The position numbers were made by a program, and so were the translations under genes. Below, piece after piece: positions 1 through 12,967 of a DNA stretch of 64,000 nucleotides (position 1 is its first letter; the number at the start of each line of letters is the position of its first letter). The notes beneath the pieces were generated by a model. That model was not told the origin of the DNA and made no database searches. It saw only the letters and a program-made list of their open reading frames with translations. Source of the stretch: Conoideocrella luteorostrata (taxonomy: Eukaryota > Ascomycota > Sordariomycetes > Hypocreales > Clavicipitaceae); NCBI GenBank assembly GCA_032433595.1, contig JASWJB010000086.1:62001-126000 (forward strand), written 5' to 3'.

Positions 1-199
1 TCAGACGACCACCTGGCACGTTGGGCCTCGGGCAAAAGAAGAAATTGGGCTTGATGGGGTTATGGGAATGGTACGCGAAGTGTATGGAGAATCAGACGCA
101 GACTTGGAGAAGAAATTGAAGGCAAGTCTTGGAATAAGGGAGAAGAAGCCGGCACGAGAGAATCTTGAGCAAGGGGAGGCGAGTGGCCCTCGGAGATGA
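1..199 (+). CDS. MAGE-family protein, Nse3-like (C-terminal end only)
   Basis: The reading frame that starts at base 2 is open from the window edge to a TGA at 197-199 and encodes about 65 residues. It contains a GPRAKEEIG stretch preceded by a Thr-rich TTTWHV segment and followed by a helix VMGMVREVYG. This matches the end of the MAGE homology domain, where a W-G-P-R-A motif precedes the last helix. In fungi the single MAGE-like protein is Nse3, a subunit of the Smc5/6 complex that acts with Nse1 and Nse4 in DNA repair. The tail after the helix is charged (Lys/Glu-rich) and looks disordered. The rest of the gene lies upstream of the window, so start, exon structure and length are unknown. 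The family call rests on one short motif region. Confidence 0.65.
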   Translation, partial: QTTTWHVGPRAKEEIGLDGVMGMVREVYGESDADLEKKLKASLGIREKKPARENLEQGEASGPRR

Positions 200-1385
200 A
201 ATCGTACCAGCGACGACGAGTAATACTTCCATTTAAAACTGAAAAACACACAAGGGGGGTTGTAGAAGTGTTCCTTATGCCAAGGCGAGGTAGTTAACGA
301 GATAACGAATAAATAATTAAAGCTAAAACAACCCGTTTTCCCGCTCAACCCTGTTTGTTTGAGGATAATGTGCCACCAATCTACGCTTTCTCACCTGTAT
401 CCCAAAGACAAATGCAACGCCACAAAACTCCACACATGCTATAATGGTTGCTCCCATATTTCGGTCGTAGATGTTTAGTCCTCTCGTGCTGGAGGTGGCC
501 CAATAGGTTGAACCATTTTCTATAGGTTCAAAGTTAACAAACATTGCGAACGTAACGGCTGATCAAAGATTCTCATACCCGAATCAACTTGGCGCGAAGC
601 TTTACCAGCGGTTCGTTTTCAGCCAGCGCAATGTATGCGAGAAGTGGTCTATGACCGGAAATGGAGGCGTACGTGTCGCGGTGTAAGTTTGTGCGCCACT
701 CCCAGCTCGTGGTATCGGGGTGGCCAGTTCCGATGAACTTGGCTTGGAGTCGTTCGAGCTCTTGTTGCGTACGGAGCTTGTCGGCCTGTTTCTGGGTGAT
801 TAGCTATGAATCTTACGATGATGGATGGAGCTACAATCAACCTACCATTGTAGAGAGACTGGGTGATCAGGTACTGATTTATCGGTTGTAATAGGCGCAC
901 CGAGAAGAGAGCGAGAAAGTGGTGGCTCGATAATTAGTTTGTAGTTATTTTGTCTATCGCGAGACTTCAACTGTGATTTGCGAAAGTGGACTCGGTGCTG
1001 ACACCCTCGTTGCGACTTGCTGTGGGGCAAAACGCTTGAACTTCGGTAACTGCTGCAGCGGCTCTGCTTCTGGCGTCTCAGTCGACTTCGCGAAATCTTT
1101 AACCTTTCAAGTCGACTGAATCATTATATAACAAAGATATTCTAGGCTTTTACTTTGCAAAATTTCATTCCAAAATCCCAGTGCTTGCGTTGAAATATCG
1201 AATTTTACCACTTCGATTTGTCACACTTCTCATTCGACAGCCAGTTCACATTGCAACTCATCACGCATCTCTCGTCCAAGATAGTGAGAGCCACCCGAGG
1301 GTATGGTCAGCGCATGAAGAAATCAGTCTTCAAATCAAATTCACGGGTTGTGGCACCCTATTAAATTCTACTTACAGCTCTCAAC
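200..1385. other. Intergenic: 3' flank of the MAGE-like gene and promoter of the next gene
   Basis: No frame with protein-like composition was found. At 1079-1088 and 1109-1118 there is a perfect 10-base inverted repeat (CAGTCGACTT / AAGTCGACTG) with a 20-base loop, just before an AT-rich TATATAA stretch at about 1124-1130 that could serve as a TATA element for the gene starting at 1386. Confidence 0.5.
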
Positions 1386-2744
1386 ATGGGCAGTCCATCG
1401 AGCCACACCATGCCGGAGCACTGGACAGAACTCAACACCGCCAAAAGACAACAGAAGCTATGTGCGGAGGAAGTTGAGGCTCTTAAAAGCTCATGCAGGC
1501 AGAGCTGCGGCAAGGGAAACGTGACGGACTGTCAAGAATGCTACGGCAAGTTAATGGACAGGATACGATCTCGGTACAGCGAGAGCGACGAGAGGGAATG
1601 GTTTGCGCAGAGGAGAGCCTTCCTGCATGAGTTGGATGGCCTATTTCAAGATGCCAAAGATCGAAAGCGAAGCCTTAAATCTATTGAGGCGAGGATAGAA
1701 TCCGAAAAAGAAGCATGGTATCGCTGGGTTTTGAGGCGATACCCCGAGTTCATTGCCGTCTCTGACCACGGCGTCAACCAAGACGAGCTGCGGGGGATGC
1801 TTGACGATCCTGACAGATCACGCGACGAGCTGGTTCAGACAATGCTGGAAGGGATTGGAAAGCCAACGGATTGGCCTTCAGGAGTGGATGCTTTTGCGGA
1901 GAAGGTCGATGCAACGAAAAATGGTGGCGAATTAAAAGCGCTGTATTTGACGGAATTCTTCATCAATCAGTCCACAGGGGAAGTTCTGCAGAACGCCGAG
2001 AAGTATATGGAGGAATATAAGAACAGCAACAGCATGACACTAGAGGACATTATTGACAAAATAGTTCAAGATTTCCAACTGAGTAGGAGCTCACAGCCAC
2101 GGCGGGATAGCCACAAGAGACGCCTGGACGAGCTCCGAAGAGCCAAAACGGCGTTTGAACGAAGCAAGCAGCAAGCTAAGGGCCTCAAAAGTGCTAGTGC
2201 AAACGCTGGTGGTGCTGGGCCTGAGCTGTATGGATTGCCGCCCTGCCTGGTTTGCGGCAAAGACGTGCAGTCAAGCGACGTACTGTCTTGCACGGTGTGC
2301 CAATCAATGGTCCAGGTTGGAGGGGATACCAAGCTGACAGTGTACTGCTCTGAAGACTGTTACTCCAAAGGACATGTGGGTGAACTCTGCGTCCGCTCTA
2401 TCTCGGAACGCTCCAAGCTAATCGCTCTGTAGGATGGCCACGTTGATTCGCAGCACGACTGTGAAGCAGGAGATGACTGTGTGCAGTTGGGCGACGAAGA
2501 AATCGAGACAGACGAAGAAAATTGGAGAACAGTGTCTTGTAACGACTGTCTCGACTTGAAGAAAGCTGCATTGTTTTGCTCAGAGCGATGTGCGACAGCA
2601 AATATCGCTAAACATAGACAGAGCAAACACGGCGTTCCCACCGCAGCAGAGGAAGCGCAGAGTCTCGTCCGCCCTTTTCAGGCATTCGCAAATGCGACGC
2701 TGGCGAGCAAGAATCCCGGCTTGACGATGACACAGATGGTGTAG
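1386..2744 (+). CDS. Orphan protein with C-terminal MYND/zinc-ribbon-like Cys clusters
   Basis: Two exons, 1386-2375 and 2433-2744, joined by a 57-base intron (GTGGGT donor, CTGTAG acceptor, CTAAT branch point at about 2417). The product is about 433 residues. The first 280 residues are charged and mostly helical-looking, with no domain I recognise. The C-terminal part has two cysteine groups: C287-x2-C290 with further Cys pairs and a His/Cys tail that is completed only when the intron is removed, then a second group (CNDC, LFCSERC, and a KHRQSKHG His pair). The pattern is reminiscent of MYND or ZZ zinc-binding folds, which usually mediate protein contacts. An in-frame ATG at 1410 is an alternative start. 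Function unknown. Confidence 0.8.
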
Positions 2745-3231
2745 ATATTTGCTGCACGACATGTATGGTGTGGCGGGAGTTTGGTTTGTTTGAGCTTATA
2801 CCCTCTGATGCGAGGACATTATTTTTAATTGTATCTTGTATCGCTGAAATTAGACCATCCCGACACCGCAGACGTATTGTCCCAAGTTTTGACACTAATA
2901 AACCCGAGGCTTATTTGATATGGGACGAATGGGGAAGGAGGGTGGAGCACTGACGGATGGATATCCGACCCAGTCCGGATGTGAGCTCCATCCTCCCGCA
3001 CGCCGCTCAGCGACCGCAGCCCATAATTCACCCTCCACTCACTCGATGCTGATGGTGGTCATGCCCCATGAAACTCATCTCCATCTTCCTTCTATGCTAA
3101 GCCATCGAGTTTTTGGTTTGTCCTGAAATTGACCATTCTGTTGGGTACCCTGCAGTTGCCCTGCAGTCAGTCAGTCAGGCATACGCCACCAATACATGCC
3201 ATTCCGTCCCGCCCACCCCGGACTCGGCAAA
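2745..3231. other. Intergenic spacer between the zinc-cluster orphan and a Zn2Cys6 regulator
   Basis: I see no coding signal here. The stretch holds the 3' flank of one gene and the promoter of the next, both on the plus strand. Confidence 0.4.
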
Positions 3232-5609
3232 ATGGATCTCGACTCTTCCTTCGCAGCGGGTAGTCCACCTCGTAAGAGAGTGGCTACCGCATGTGAGGCT
3301 TGTCGAGCTACCAAGATTCGCTGCCAGCCGAGTGACCAGCCAGGGGTCTGCAAGAAGTAATGCCCTATCCTGCCTGCACCACGTTGCCTTGCCCTCTTTG
3401 CGAAGTAGCCGTGATTCTAATTAGTTGCCGGTTCAGGTGTTTGGATTCTAAGAGAGAATGCGTTTCTCGAAGCATCCCCCGGCCTCGACGTCCCAGGAAA
3501 TACTCATGGTAAGCCTTCCCTGTCATTTTTCTCTAGTGCTATCGTCGGAAACTTTGCTTAACGGCCGATTAATACGACGTCTAGTCCCTCTGAGCAACTT
3601 GAGCAAACCCAAGCCGTGCCGCCTGGTCCATCAAGCACACTCAGTATTGACTTTGCGGTACCATCGCAACCCGAAGTGGATAACCATTTTGAGACGCTGC
3701 GGGAAAGCCATGGACAAATGCTTGACAAGCTCTTCCCCGAGGACCCTGGAACCTCAGAAATGTCCCCCTTTTTAGACTCCATTCGGAGCATTCAGACGCC
3801 AACCTCATCGTCTACACAGTCACAGTCACTTCACGATTTCCGGACAAAGCCCCTGTTTAACCTGGCATCCGCTGAGTCATTATTGGCTCATTTTCATTCC
3901 CTGCTCAAGTTTTTCCCTTTCATGGCTTTGCCGCCAGATGCGTCGGTGAAGGACCTTGCTGCCTCCAAGCCATTTGTATTATTGGCTATTTTGTCAGCCG
4001 CATCTGGCTCAAAAACTCTACAAGGTCACGGTCTGTATGACGAGGAGTTCAGAAAGGTGTTGGGATTGAAGTTTGTGGCTGGGGGTGATAGGAGCTTGGA
4101 GATGCTCCAGGGACTGCTCATCTATTGTGCATGGTGACTTATACTCTTGGCACCCCCCCTTTTGGGAGGTTAGACGAGTTGTGCTAACTACTTGCCAGGT
4201 ATCCATTCCATCTGCGACCCAAGGAGAGGCAAGCCTTTCAGTACATACAGATGGCGACCGATATTGTGCACGAGCTTGAGCTAGATCAGGAACAGCATCT
4301 TCCGGGCCTCTGGTCGGACTCGCCAGCTTTGACAGAGGACCAACTGATCAGCATTCGCAGCTACTTGGGGTACTTCTATCTGGCTGCCACGCTGGCGAAC
4401 ACTTGGTATGAAGAAAACGAAACTCAACCGCTACCCGCTGTGACCCCCCGTTACTGCGGCGCAGTTGTAATTCTTGATGGATTGGCCCGTTAACCCGCAA
4501 ATAGGGGTCTAGCCACGAGGAGACGCAGAAGAAGCCTCGATCTCGCATATACGCCGTGGACCACTAAATGCTGTGAATTACTAGAAAGATACGGACAATC
4601 AGAAGACGACCGTACTCTTGCAGCCCTGGCTCGCATAACGGGTGTGTCGTATCAAGCAGCCAAGATCATAAACGGTTATGACGGCGACGGTAACGACGAA
4701 CTAAAGATCATGCTGGCGGGCTTCAGATCGGAAGTCCTACGGCTAGAATCCGTGCTGCCTATCACCGTCAATTCTTCAGGTGGGTGGGCCTACACTACAA
4801 TCTTTTCACAACAGACCTGGCTGAAAAGATAACAATGTGTTAATTTTCTATTTTTTAATTTGGCAGTGTCAGTTCGATTGCAAATGCTCTTCACAAAGAT
4901 ATGTCTGGACGGCGGGACCGCACTCAAACTGCAGCGTCCTTTACCAACGGAAACAGATAAATGGAACCACCTCCCAGATACACACTCAAGACTGCATGAG
5001 TGCGTGTCCGGTCTTGCCATTCTGTACAGAGAGATCATGAGCATCCACGAATCCGAATTCGCATGCTTCACCGTGGTGGACTGGTCGCGCCCCATCCACG
5101 CCACTATTCTGGGCCTGCGGCTATCGTTTCAAATCGCAGCATCTCCGGTCTACGACCCCGTCTGGGCGCGGGCTGAGCTTAAGCTGGACGAGTTCCTAGC
5201 CCATATCAGCCACCAAGGCTCTGATCTCACGCCGGCTTCTACGAAGGTTGACGTCCTGTCTGCAAGTCGCATCATCATGGGCATTGTGAGAGAGAAGCAT
5301 CGGAGGCAGGTGATGGCTTTGGAGTATGCGCGTACGAGTACCGATACGGGTACGGGTACCTCTGGCCAGACGGGACCGTCTCCTGGAGCTATTGGCTGTC
5401 CCGTGCTGGATGGGAGCCTAGAGATGTACTTCCCTGTGTGGGATGCTGCGCTCTATGAGCCTCCGGGGCTGGATTCGATGGGCGGCGCGATGGGCGAGCC
5501 TGAAGCACAGCAAGGTCTGGAGGACCCAGAGGGACAGCAGTTGTTTCAGGACCTTTGGACGAATATGACGGCCGGAGAGCTGCACTACGGAGCAATGGAT
5601 ACATGCTGA
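3232..5609 (+). CDS. Zn2Cys6 transcription factor with fungal-specific middle domain
   Basis: Six exons: 3232-3356, 3437-3508, 3585-4133, 4199-4405, 4505-4779, 4867-5609; all phases join, giving about 656 residues. The binuclear zinc cluster is C21-x2-C24-x6-C31-x8-C40-x2-C43-x6-C50 and is split by the first intron. A basic linker (RPRRPRK) follows. The central part has the regulator homology features LLAHFHSLLKFFPF and IYCAWYPFHLRPKERQ, where the TGG codon of the Trp is completed across intron 3. The C-terminus is Gly/Gln/acidic-rich and probably activating. The layout resembles Leu3/War1-type regulators, but the target genes are unknown. No biosynthetic gene lies beside it. An in-frame ATG at 3196 would add 12 residues; 3232 was preferred because of its compact acidic start. 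Confidence 0.88.
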
Positions 5610-8600
5610 TGCTAATGCTGGTGGGGATGGAGACGGCGATGGCGATGTGCCGTAGCTATTGTATTGTATTTCGTTGCGCATTATAATTTCGACTCCGCTC
5701 TAGTATTGCGACGCCATACTTGGAGTTACTATCGTACTGTCTGCTCTCATTGAATAATTCTTCACGCACCGCTGAGATTTGGACTTCTGTTGTGCCATAA
5801 ACATCCTTCTGCTATCACCAGACCCGTCGTACCAGCGCAATTACAATCCGATGAACGCTCAACTGCAGGCATTGTCGGCGTCTCAAACAGGCAAGGCTAC
5901 CCGAGGACAAATCTGTCAATAGGCAGCGGTCACTGACTAGTTACTCCGTAATATGTATACAGATTCTGACCTGCAAGCCATCGGCGCAAGCCTCCGGTAG
6001 CTCTGCGGCCCCCAAGACCAAGTTCCCTGCACCGACTACACCAAACCAGACCAAACCACCCTCAGAAGCATGTGCTGGCTCAAGGACAACCACCCCTCCC
6101 TCCTCCCATACGTGGCTAATACTGCTCCCGCCATTCCCAGTCCAAAACAAATGTCCTCTACAATAGCTACGCGTATGTATGAACTCCGTGCAAAAGCACG
6201 AAATAGGTCCAGCAGCACCGGCACCCCTCCCCTGTCAGTTAGGATGGTCAGTCAACGACCCAACGCCCGGGCTGTAGTGCTCCGTAACTACTCCGTAGAC
6301 CGAACTCCGTAGACCGAAACAGAATTGGCCAGGGAAAAAGAAAAGAAATGACAACGAAATACGAATCCATGGTCGTAGACGGGACCGGACAACGCACTTA
6401 TCTACGTCTATTTACCCTGCCGCGGACCAAACCCTGCTGCTTGGTGCGAGCTAACCCAAAGCCACAATCACTATCAGTGCCGGACTCCCTCCCTTCTCCC
6501 CCCATGTATTGAATACTGTTCCGGTACTTCTCGGTGTCTGTACTCCGTACTCCGTACATACATATGTACATATGTATATGCAATACCAGAACAAGTGTGT
6601 AGGAAATGGCCCGAGTCTCCGACTAATCCCCCCCCCTACCCCCCTCCTCTACAATCAACCATTCAGGACGGCACAACAATTCTGCACGTCAGCATAGGCC
6701 CTGCAACGTATTCCCATGGTGTTCCTTGTGTAGGGAGTACATTTGGGTGTGTCGTCAAAATGAGTGGGCTTTTGCTGACAATTTTATTTATTCTTAGTTC
6801 GTGTGTCACCTCATGGTCCGCGCAGGTAGCGGTCGAGCAAGTCGCTCTGCAGTCTGGAATCTGGAGTCTGAACATCTCCCGCCATGTCGAAATCATACTG
6901 GCTCAAGCTGGGATCTACGAGTTGCAGTACGGAGTACAAACGAGCGGTAATTAGAGAATGTACCTGGGAGCAGGGGAACAAAGTGCCTGCCTGGCTAGAT
7001 AGCCGGCGACGTGCCTGACCGCTTTACTGTTCTCTATTCTCTATGGACCCCGGTCACTGACTGGAGTACTCCGTATAGTGAGAGTAAATCACCCGCCATG
7101 TAAGAGCAACTATACAGCATGCGTGTGCAAGGGGGGCTTACGCATTTGTACTCCGTACATCGTGGTAGGATTAGGTTGCGAACAACAACACCATCCCGAA
7201 TATGAAGTGTGGCAGCTGGCTGCTGTTAACAATTCTATCGCGATTGTTAACCCCACACTGCATCGGTCTGCTATTACACAATGGACAGCTGATCTTGCAT
7301 CACGGAAGACCAGCAACATACACAAATAATACCGTCAAGATTTAACCTTCGCGTGCTTGCTGACCAAGAAACCGCTTCTATACCAAACCATCGAACTATA
7401 GGAAATCGAAATTATAAACACCGACACCACAAATCACGAACAGCGTACAGCAATACCACAAAACTACCAACAAAGAATTCCCCGACTCGATGACCCAATG
7501 AAAAACATGACTACCCAAATGATTTTCCCTTTTTCCATCCTAACCACAGAAAAAAAAACGTTTCATGGCAAACAAAATCCATCAAAGTTATGCATCCGAA
7601 CATTGCTGTGAAAAACGAAAAGGGGGAATCAAAAATAGATATAAATAGACCAAGTGAGACTTCAATCCAATGTAAACAAAAGCCGTGACTGCATACCACA
7701 CAACGCCGTGTCTGTTGAAATTCTCGAGACAAATAAGGACCTGGTCCGGATGTGTGTGTTGCAGCGGTCGAGAACAGGAGGCCAAAGGTGAGTAACCAAG
7801 TGAATAACCAAGAGTAAACACAAGCGCTTTGGTCCCATATCTCCCAGATATTACAACGATACACCTCTCGTCCCTAGCCTTCAGAAGTTCAAGGTGCTCC
7901 TGGCAATGCCCAAATTTTGCAACATGTAAACCCTTCTGAACCTATAAAATGCGAACCGGTTGGTAGTGGGTACCAGACATTTTATGATGATGCATGAGTC
8001 TTTGCCTTCCCGAAAATTCAATGACCCAATGTAAGAATGGACGATTACAGACATATTCCCCTTTGACGCGCTTAATGCAAATGCAAAAGTACGCCTTTTC
8101 TGTGGCCATGTCCCATGTGCTCCGTCTTTCCATGTGCATCGTGACACCATGCGACCTGTACAACTATAATCCATGCCATGTGTCCTGTGCTCCGTATTGT
8201 TGCAAATCCCAAATATCCAAGCTATCGCAAACTCCAAAGGGCATTGTGGCCCTTCCTAGGGATAGGCCTCCCAATATTCCACGCTTCCTAGTGTTCCTCC
8301 ATCCTTTGTTCAGTTTTGTCTTCATTTTGCCCTTTTTCGGTATTTTGAATAGAAGAATGCGCACCAACTCCAACTTTGTGTCTTCACTATGCTCTCGCTA
8401 CATAAATCCAAAAAAACATCTCATAGGGGGATTAGGTTTGACGGGCACTCGAAGTTTAGCCTAACCAAATGTGGTCCATCGTTCAACAAAGACGAAGAAA
8501 GGAATAAGGCGATAAGAAAACTATAAAAGGGGAGAAAAAAAAACAGAAAAAAAAAGCTAAAATATAAACTAGTAATGCAATTGGGGCGTTCGTTGTCAGT

Positions 8601-8636
8601 TGCATGTGACGAAGACGGCAAATTTGTGACTCAATT
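5610..8636. other. 3 kb without a supported gene; several TACGGAGTA motifs
   Basis: Only short, biased open frames are present. TACTCCGTA/TACGGAGTA copies or near copies lie around 6280, 6291, 6304, 6541-6556 (two overlapping), 6927, 7065 and 7150. The part from about 7350 to 8636 is AT-rich and probably contains the long 3' untranslated region of the minus-strand RNA-binding protein gene that ends at 8637. Confidence 0.45.
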
Positions 8637-10328
8637 TTATCTTCCCATCATGTGTCTCGGAAAATAGGACGAATTATTGTTGAGCCCGCCATTTGGCCCA
8701 GTAGCAACCCCATTGTTGTACGCGGGCGTGCTCCAAGGGTGGTTTGGTCCGCCAGGGAACCCGTTCATGCCGCTGTGTGGCCGATTTCCACCCGTGTTCA
8801 TGGATGAAGTCAAATTGTAGTTGCCACGACCACTCCCAAGCCCCGGAGGGGCTGAGAGACCCGGAGGGGGTCCATGAGCAGAGAACCCATTTGAACCACC
8901 TGCCATCATGCTGTTCATATTGCCCATTGAGCTGTTTGAGCCTTGGCCAAGTGTTTGCCCAGATCGTACCCCCAGCGGGTTCTTGGAGAAACTCAAACGT
9001 ATGCCCCCCTTGACGCTGTTGTGCAGCGGTAGGCCGTAGAGTTCATGAAGGGCCTTGGTGGCAAATGATACATCCTCAAACTCTACAAAGCACATGGGAC
9101 CGTTCTGTTTCGTGCGGAAGCAAAGCCTTTTGTAACCGCGCTGCTTGGAGAACATGGCTTTGAGCTCTTCTTCCGACGTGTCAATAGGTAGATTGCCGAC
9201 ATATAGAGTATTGCAAGGTGGGTTCTGATCAGCCGGATTGACAGGGGGAAAATTTGGTCGGGGGTAGCTGTGGCCATTTGCATATCCGACACCCGGAGCT
9301 GGCGCATTCGCTGGCGACATGGGACTCATATAAGGTGGGAGGGAAGCTGGACCTTGTGGGTGGTTTGTGCTCAACGACAAGCTTGCCATGGGACCGATTG
9401 GAATCTGAGGAGCAGTAGCTCTGCGCTGCGACGTCGCTCCGCTCTCCGCATAGGCAACTGGGTCTTTGAGCAGATCACTTGTTTCGTCGTCGTCGCCGAA
9501 ATCACTACTAATGAGCGACTTGCCAGATATTCTTGGTCGTTCACTAAGATGGTTGCCGATAGGCGACTGGGGCGAAAAGATGTTTTGATAATGACTATTT
9601 GTATCGGGGTGAATGAACTCATGAGATGGGAAAGCACCGTTCGAGGTTGGCGATACGCTATTGTCCAAAGTTTGAAATCCGTTGAAACGCGCCGGCTGTC
9701 GCGAGGCCGGCAGTGATGATGTTCCGCTGGAAGAGGTGACAGCTGGGTTGGTAATCGTCTGTTCGGAGTTGTTTCGTCTGGCGGTTGGCGGGCTATTTGA
9801 CAAAATTTCCACAATCATTTCAGCGTCATTCGATATATTAGATCTGCCGTCGAGCATGTTCTTGACCTCTATTGCGCCAGTCATGGTTCGGAACCGTAGG
9901 AGAGCAGATCGGAAGCCTTCATCTTCGGACTTGTCAACTGATAGCAATTCTACGTCGGACAGTTCTTTGGACCAAACAACCATCAGGCGCAAAGATTCTT
10001 CAGACGTGTTGAGGGGCAAGCGGCGAATGAGCACCCGAACCATAGGGGTAGGAGTACTTGCGAAAGGCGTCCCGACTGGTTTGGTTGGCTCTCGTTCGAA
10101 AAGATGCGCGGTAGACATGTTGAGTGGGTATGGAGATTGCGTTGAAGGAGATGGCCGGAAGGCCTGAGCAGCAGGCAAAAAACTGGAAGTTGTAGCCATG
10201 GTGGGCTTATCTGAAGCCGTGGTTGATGGGAAAGGGCTTTCGCGATTGGGATATTGCGACTTCGTGTGCACGACGCTGGGTTTGGTGCTTTGTTGAGATG
10301 ATGCACTGGGCTCAGAATTCATCCCCAT
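8637..10328 (-). CDS. Two-RRM RNA-binding protein, WHI3/Scw1-like
   Basis: A single 563-codon exon as modelled. An Ser/Pro/Thr-rich N-terminus leads to RRM1 at about residues 96-180 ([10 protein letters not shown]), then a long disordered linker. RRM2 lies at about 373-449 with RNP2 LYVGNL and RNP1 GPMCFVEF. The C-terminus is rich in Gly, Asn, Met and Pro. This order matches yeast Whi3 and fission yeast Scw1, which bind mRNAs and affect cell-cycle entry, cell-wall integrity and RNP condensates. The frame stays open upstream to 10391, but 10328 (ATG GGG ATG) is its first ATG. An AG at about 10340 preceded by a pyrimidine-poor CTTACAACATAAG could be an acceptor, so a 5' untranslated exon is possible. 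The low-complexity tails suggest condensate behaviour; that is inference. Confidence 0.87.
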   Translation of the reverse strand: MGMNSEPSASSQQSTKPSVVHTKSQYPNRESPFPSTTASDKPTMATTSSFLPAAQAFRPSPSTQSPYPLNMSTAHLFEREPTKPVGTPFASTPTPMVRVLIRRLPLNTSEESLRLMVVWSKELSDVELLSVDKSEDEGFRSALLRFRTMTGAIEVKNMLDGRSNISNDAEMIVEILSNSPPTARRNNSEQTITNPAVTSSSGTSSLPASRQPARFNGFQTLDNSVSPTSNGAFPSHEFIHPDTNSHYQNIFSPQSPIGNHLSERPRISGKSLISSDFGDDDETSDLLKDPVAYAESGATSQRRATAPQIPIGPMASLSLSTNHPQGPASLPPYMSPMSPANAPAPGVGYANGHSYPRPNFPPVNPADQNPPCNTLYVGNLPIDTSEEELKAMFSKQRGYKRLCFRTKQNGPMCFVEFEDVSFATKALHELYGLPLHNSVKGGIRLSFSKNPLGVRSGQTLGQGSNSSMGNMNSMMAGGSNGFSAHGPPPGLSAPPGLGSGRGNYNLTSSMNTGGNRPHSGMNGFPGGPNHPWSTPAYNNGVATGPNGGLNNNSSYFPRHMMGR

Positions 10329-12730
10329 AGGCGTTGACCTTATGTTGTAAGTCGGTAATTTTTCTTGCTGGTAAATGTGCGGTAATAGCAAAATGTTGGG
10401 ATTCTGCGGATAAGGTTTCCGGTATGAAATTTATGTCTCGTTGGCGTTGCGCGACAGAATCGTCGTCGGCAATGACGCAATAGCCCGGGCGACAACACAG
10501 ACAGTTTGAAGCAGAACGAGATTCAGGCGCTTTGATGAACCGCAAACAAGCCTCCTCACACACGGCGCGAGCGGGTATCGCAGAACGATCAAATGCGCCG
10601 GTGGAAGATAGCAACGCGGTGAATGCGACGCGACGGGATGTCGCGGGCGGGCGAAGGAACGTCGCCCGTGCAACTGAGCGAGGCGATCGAGAACAAAGAC
10701 AGAGCGTGATCGCGGGCCGTAAATGTCGAAAAACAAGGAGTCGCGCGCGTAATAATTATAGGAAACGAGGTTGTTCGCTGCTAAAAATGGGCGGTTGCAC
10801 GATCGCGGTTTGTGTATGGCAAATTGTGTGTTGTGTGAAATGCGTTCGTCCCGGTGCAAGAGACAATTCTGTAATTCGAACCACGGTTAATAGGTAGCAA
10901 AGCAGCTGGATAGACGCATGCGCCGATGGCGTACGTATGCGATGCACGGCAGGCGAGAAGATTGCGAAAAGTAACAAAAATAAAGCCAGTCGAAAGATGA
11001 TGATGTGCAGAGAGTGACGAGACGAAGATGGTTGCTGGTGGGGGAGAGAGGCGTACACTACGCAAGTTAATAACTAGGACGGACTTTGACGTGGGCCAAA
11101 GCCAAAGCCAAACGCAGGTGCAGGTGCAGTCGCAGGCGCAGGCACGGGCAAGAGCACCCAAACAGCAGACCCCTTGAGGTTACTCGGCAGAGCAGGAAGG
11201 AAGGAAACGTGCAGGTGCAGGTGGGCGAGCGAAAGAGTGGGTGGTGGGTGAGTGGCTCCTTCCCACCAGGCTGATCGTAGTTAGTTTGTACTGGGGCGGG
11301 GTGTGACTGGGTGACTGGGGCGTGTTATGGTCCGGACGGGGTCGGGGTCCTGCGTCTTGGAGAGAGAGAGTGTGTGTTTGGTGTGTGATAGGGAGCTGGT
11401 TTTCTGGGACGTGGGTGAATTTGGCACACTTTGCCTGGAACCGGCTAGAGCGAGTGGAGAGAGGCGTGTGATTCGAGCATGCGAAGACGGATTGAGCGTG
11501 AGACAGCAGAAAGACAGGATGTGGGAAATGTGCAATGTGGAAGACGGCTCCCCCCCTCTCCCTTCCCCATCGGCTTTCAACACCTCTGCGCAGCAGCATC
11601 TACGGAGTATGTCCCTCTGGTTTCTCACTCGACCTCCACGAGAGATAGATTGTCGGACTGGGGTGCAGACCCACAGAACACGCCCACAGCAGGCACAGCA
11701 GGCAGCCCGCAGGATATGCCGTGTCGCAGCCGCGTACCTTAGATCGAAGCCGCCGCCCTGATGGTCGTCCAGTAGACCGGTTTGGGCGTGGTGGGTGCGG
11801 TGCGAAACCAGCTGCGGTTGGCTCGACCGTCAAGAACTGTTACCAGCGCTGTGGGAGGGTGGATGCAAGCCTGATTGATTGACGGCCAGCCCAGCGAAGG
11901 AATTAATCGTAACGACTACGTACAATATTCGAGACCTGTTCGGGCTGCGCGGAATGAAGAAGCAGCGCCGGGAAAGTTGATTTGCAACACACGCCAACAC
12001 GCGCTTGCTGGAGAATTGGTCTTTGTTTATGGCACGGCCCAGGTCTAGCTACAAACTACAATACGACGGCTCAGTTTGCCGCGTGAGCATCCATCAATAT
12101 CAGGCCAGAACTAGCCCTACTCGGTAAAGGATAGATGGCGAAATCCAGGTGATGTGGCTATGGCTCATGTTGAGTTTGATTCAAGTTAAGTTGGCTCAAT
12201 GTCAGCAGGGACACACGAAAGCGGAAGACAGACGGCCGGGTGCGACTTTGGAGCCACTTATTTATCTTGCTGGGGTCTGGTTTCTATTAATTTCCTGACT
12301 TGGCCGGCCTACACTGGATGATCCATGTTACGGAGTACACGTCTTGGATCTCACAGGTACGGAGCAGTCCAAGGAAACACACCGAAGGGCGGCAGGGCGG
12401 GCAAGCACAGAGACGAGGGCAGGAGCACCGAACGAAACAACACAAATTGAAACGAAACGTACGGAGTACGGATACCTACATTGTACGAAGTACGACATAG
12501 AAGGTGACAGTCAAGTTCACGACTGTCTGCAAGAAGAGGGGTTGCGAGATGACTGTGAGACCAGGCATGGTGGCTCGGGGGATGAGAGAGCTCCGAATGC
12601 AAAGACAAGGAGCCATACTTGGTAAGGTGGCTCTGGTCTGGGTTTGATGTTTGATGGTCGTCTTGAGTAAGCACACTGATATGAACATTTCAGTTGAACC
12701 CTGAACATGCAGAGAGCCAGCAGCATTGCA

Positions 12731-12747
12731 GAGGGGGGGGGGGGGGG
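12731..12747. repeat. G homopolymer run
   Basis: About 17 consecutive G residues on the plus strand inside the gene-free interval. Its length is likely to vary and to be hard to sequence. Confidence 0.8.
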
Positions 12748-12948
12748 CTTGGTGGTAGACGACTGACACATATGAGCCCACACAGACAGAGCCGCAACCA
12801 TGACCAATATTGATCCCGGCATATTTTAAGTGAGAACGAAAGGCCAAAATGCATAGATTACCGTCATGGAGCAGATACGAATAATTGAAATCAAAGTCTG
12901 GCACTGCGATAGAGGCTGCGGGGGCGGGGATTAATTTACGACCTGTTC

Positions 12949-12967
12949 TACTCCGTACGGAGTACTG
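12949..12967. repeat. Palindromic TACTCCGTACGGAGTA element
   Basis: This is the most complete copy of the dispersed intergenic motif: two inverted half-sites meet as CCGTACGG. A CCG-N2-CGG everted pair has the general form of a Zn2Cys6 regulator site, but nothing here shows binding. Confidence 0.7.

Noticed and set aside
7881..8464. Overlapping 118- and 156-codon frames on both strands
   Set aside because: AT-rich and Cys/Phe-biased; the location fits the 3' untranslated region of the RNA-binding protein gene.
10312..11761. Several 100-145-codon frames upstream of the WHI3-like gene
   Set aside because: They follow simple GCAGGT-like and GA-rich repeats on both strands, and no pair joins through splice sites.
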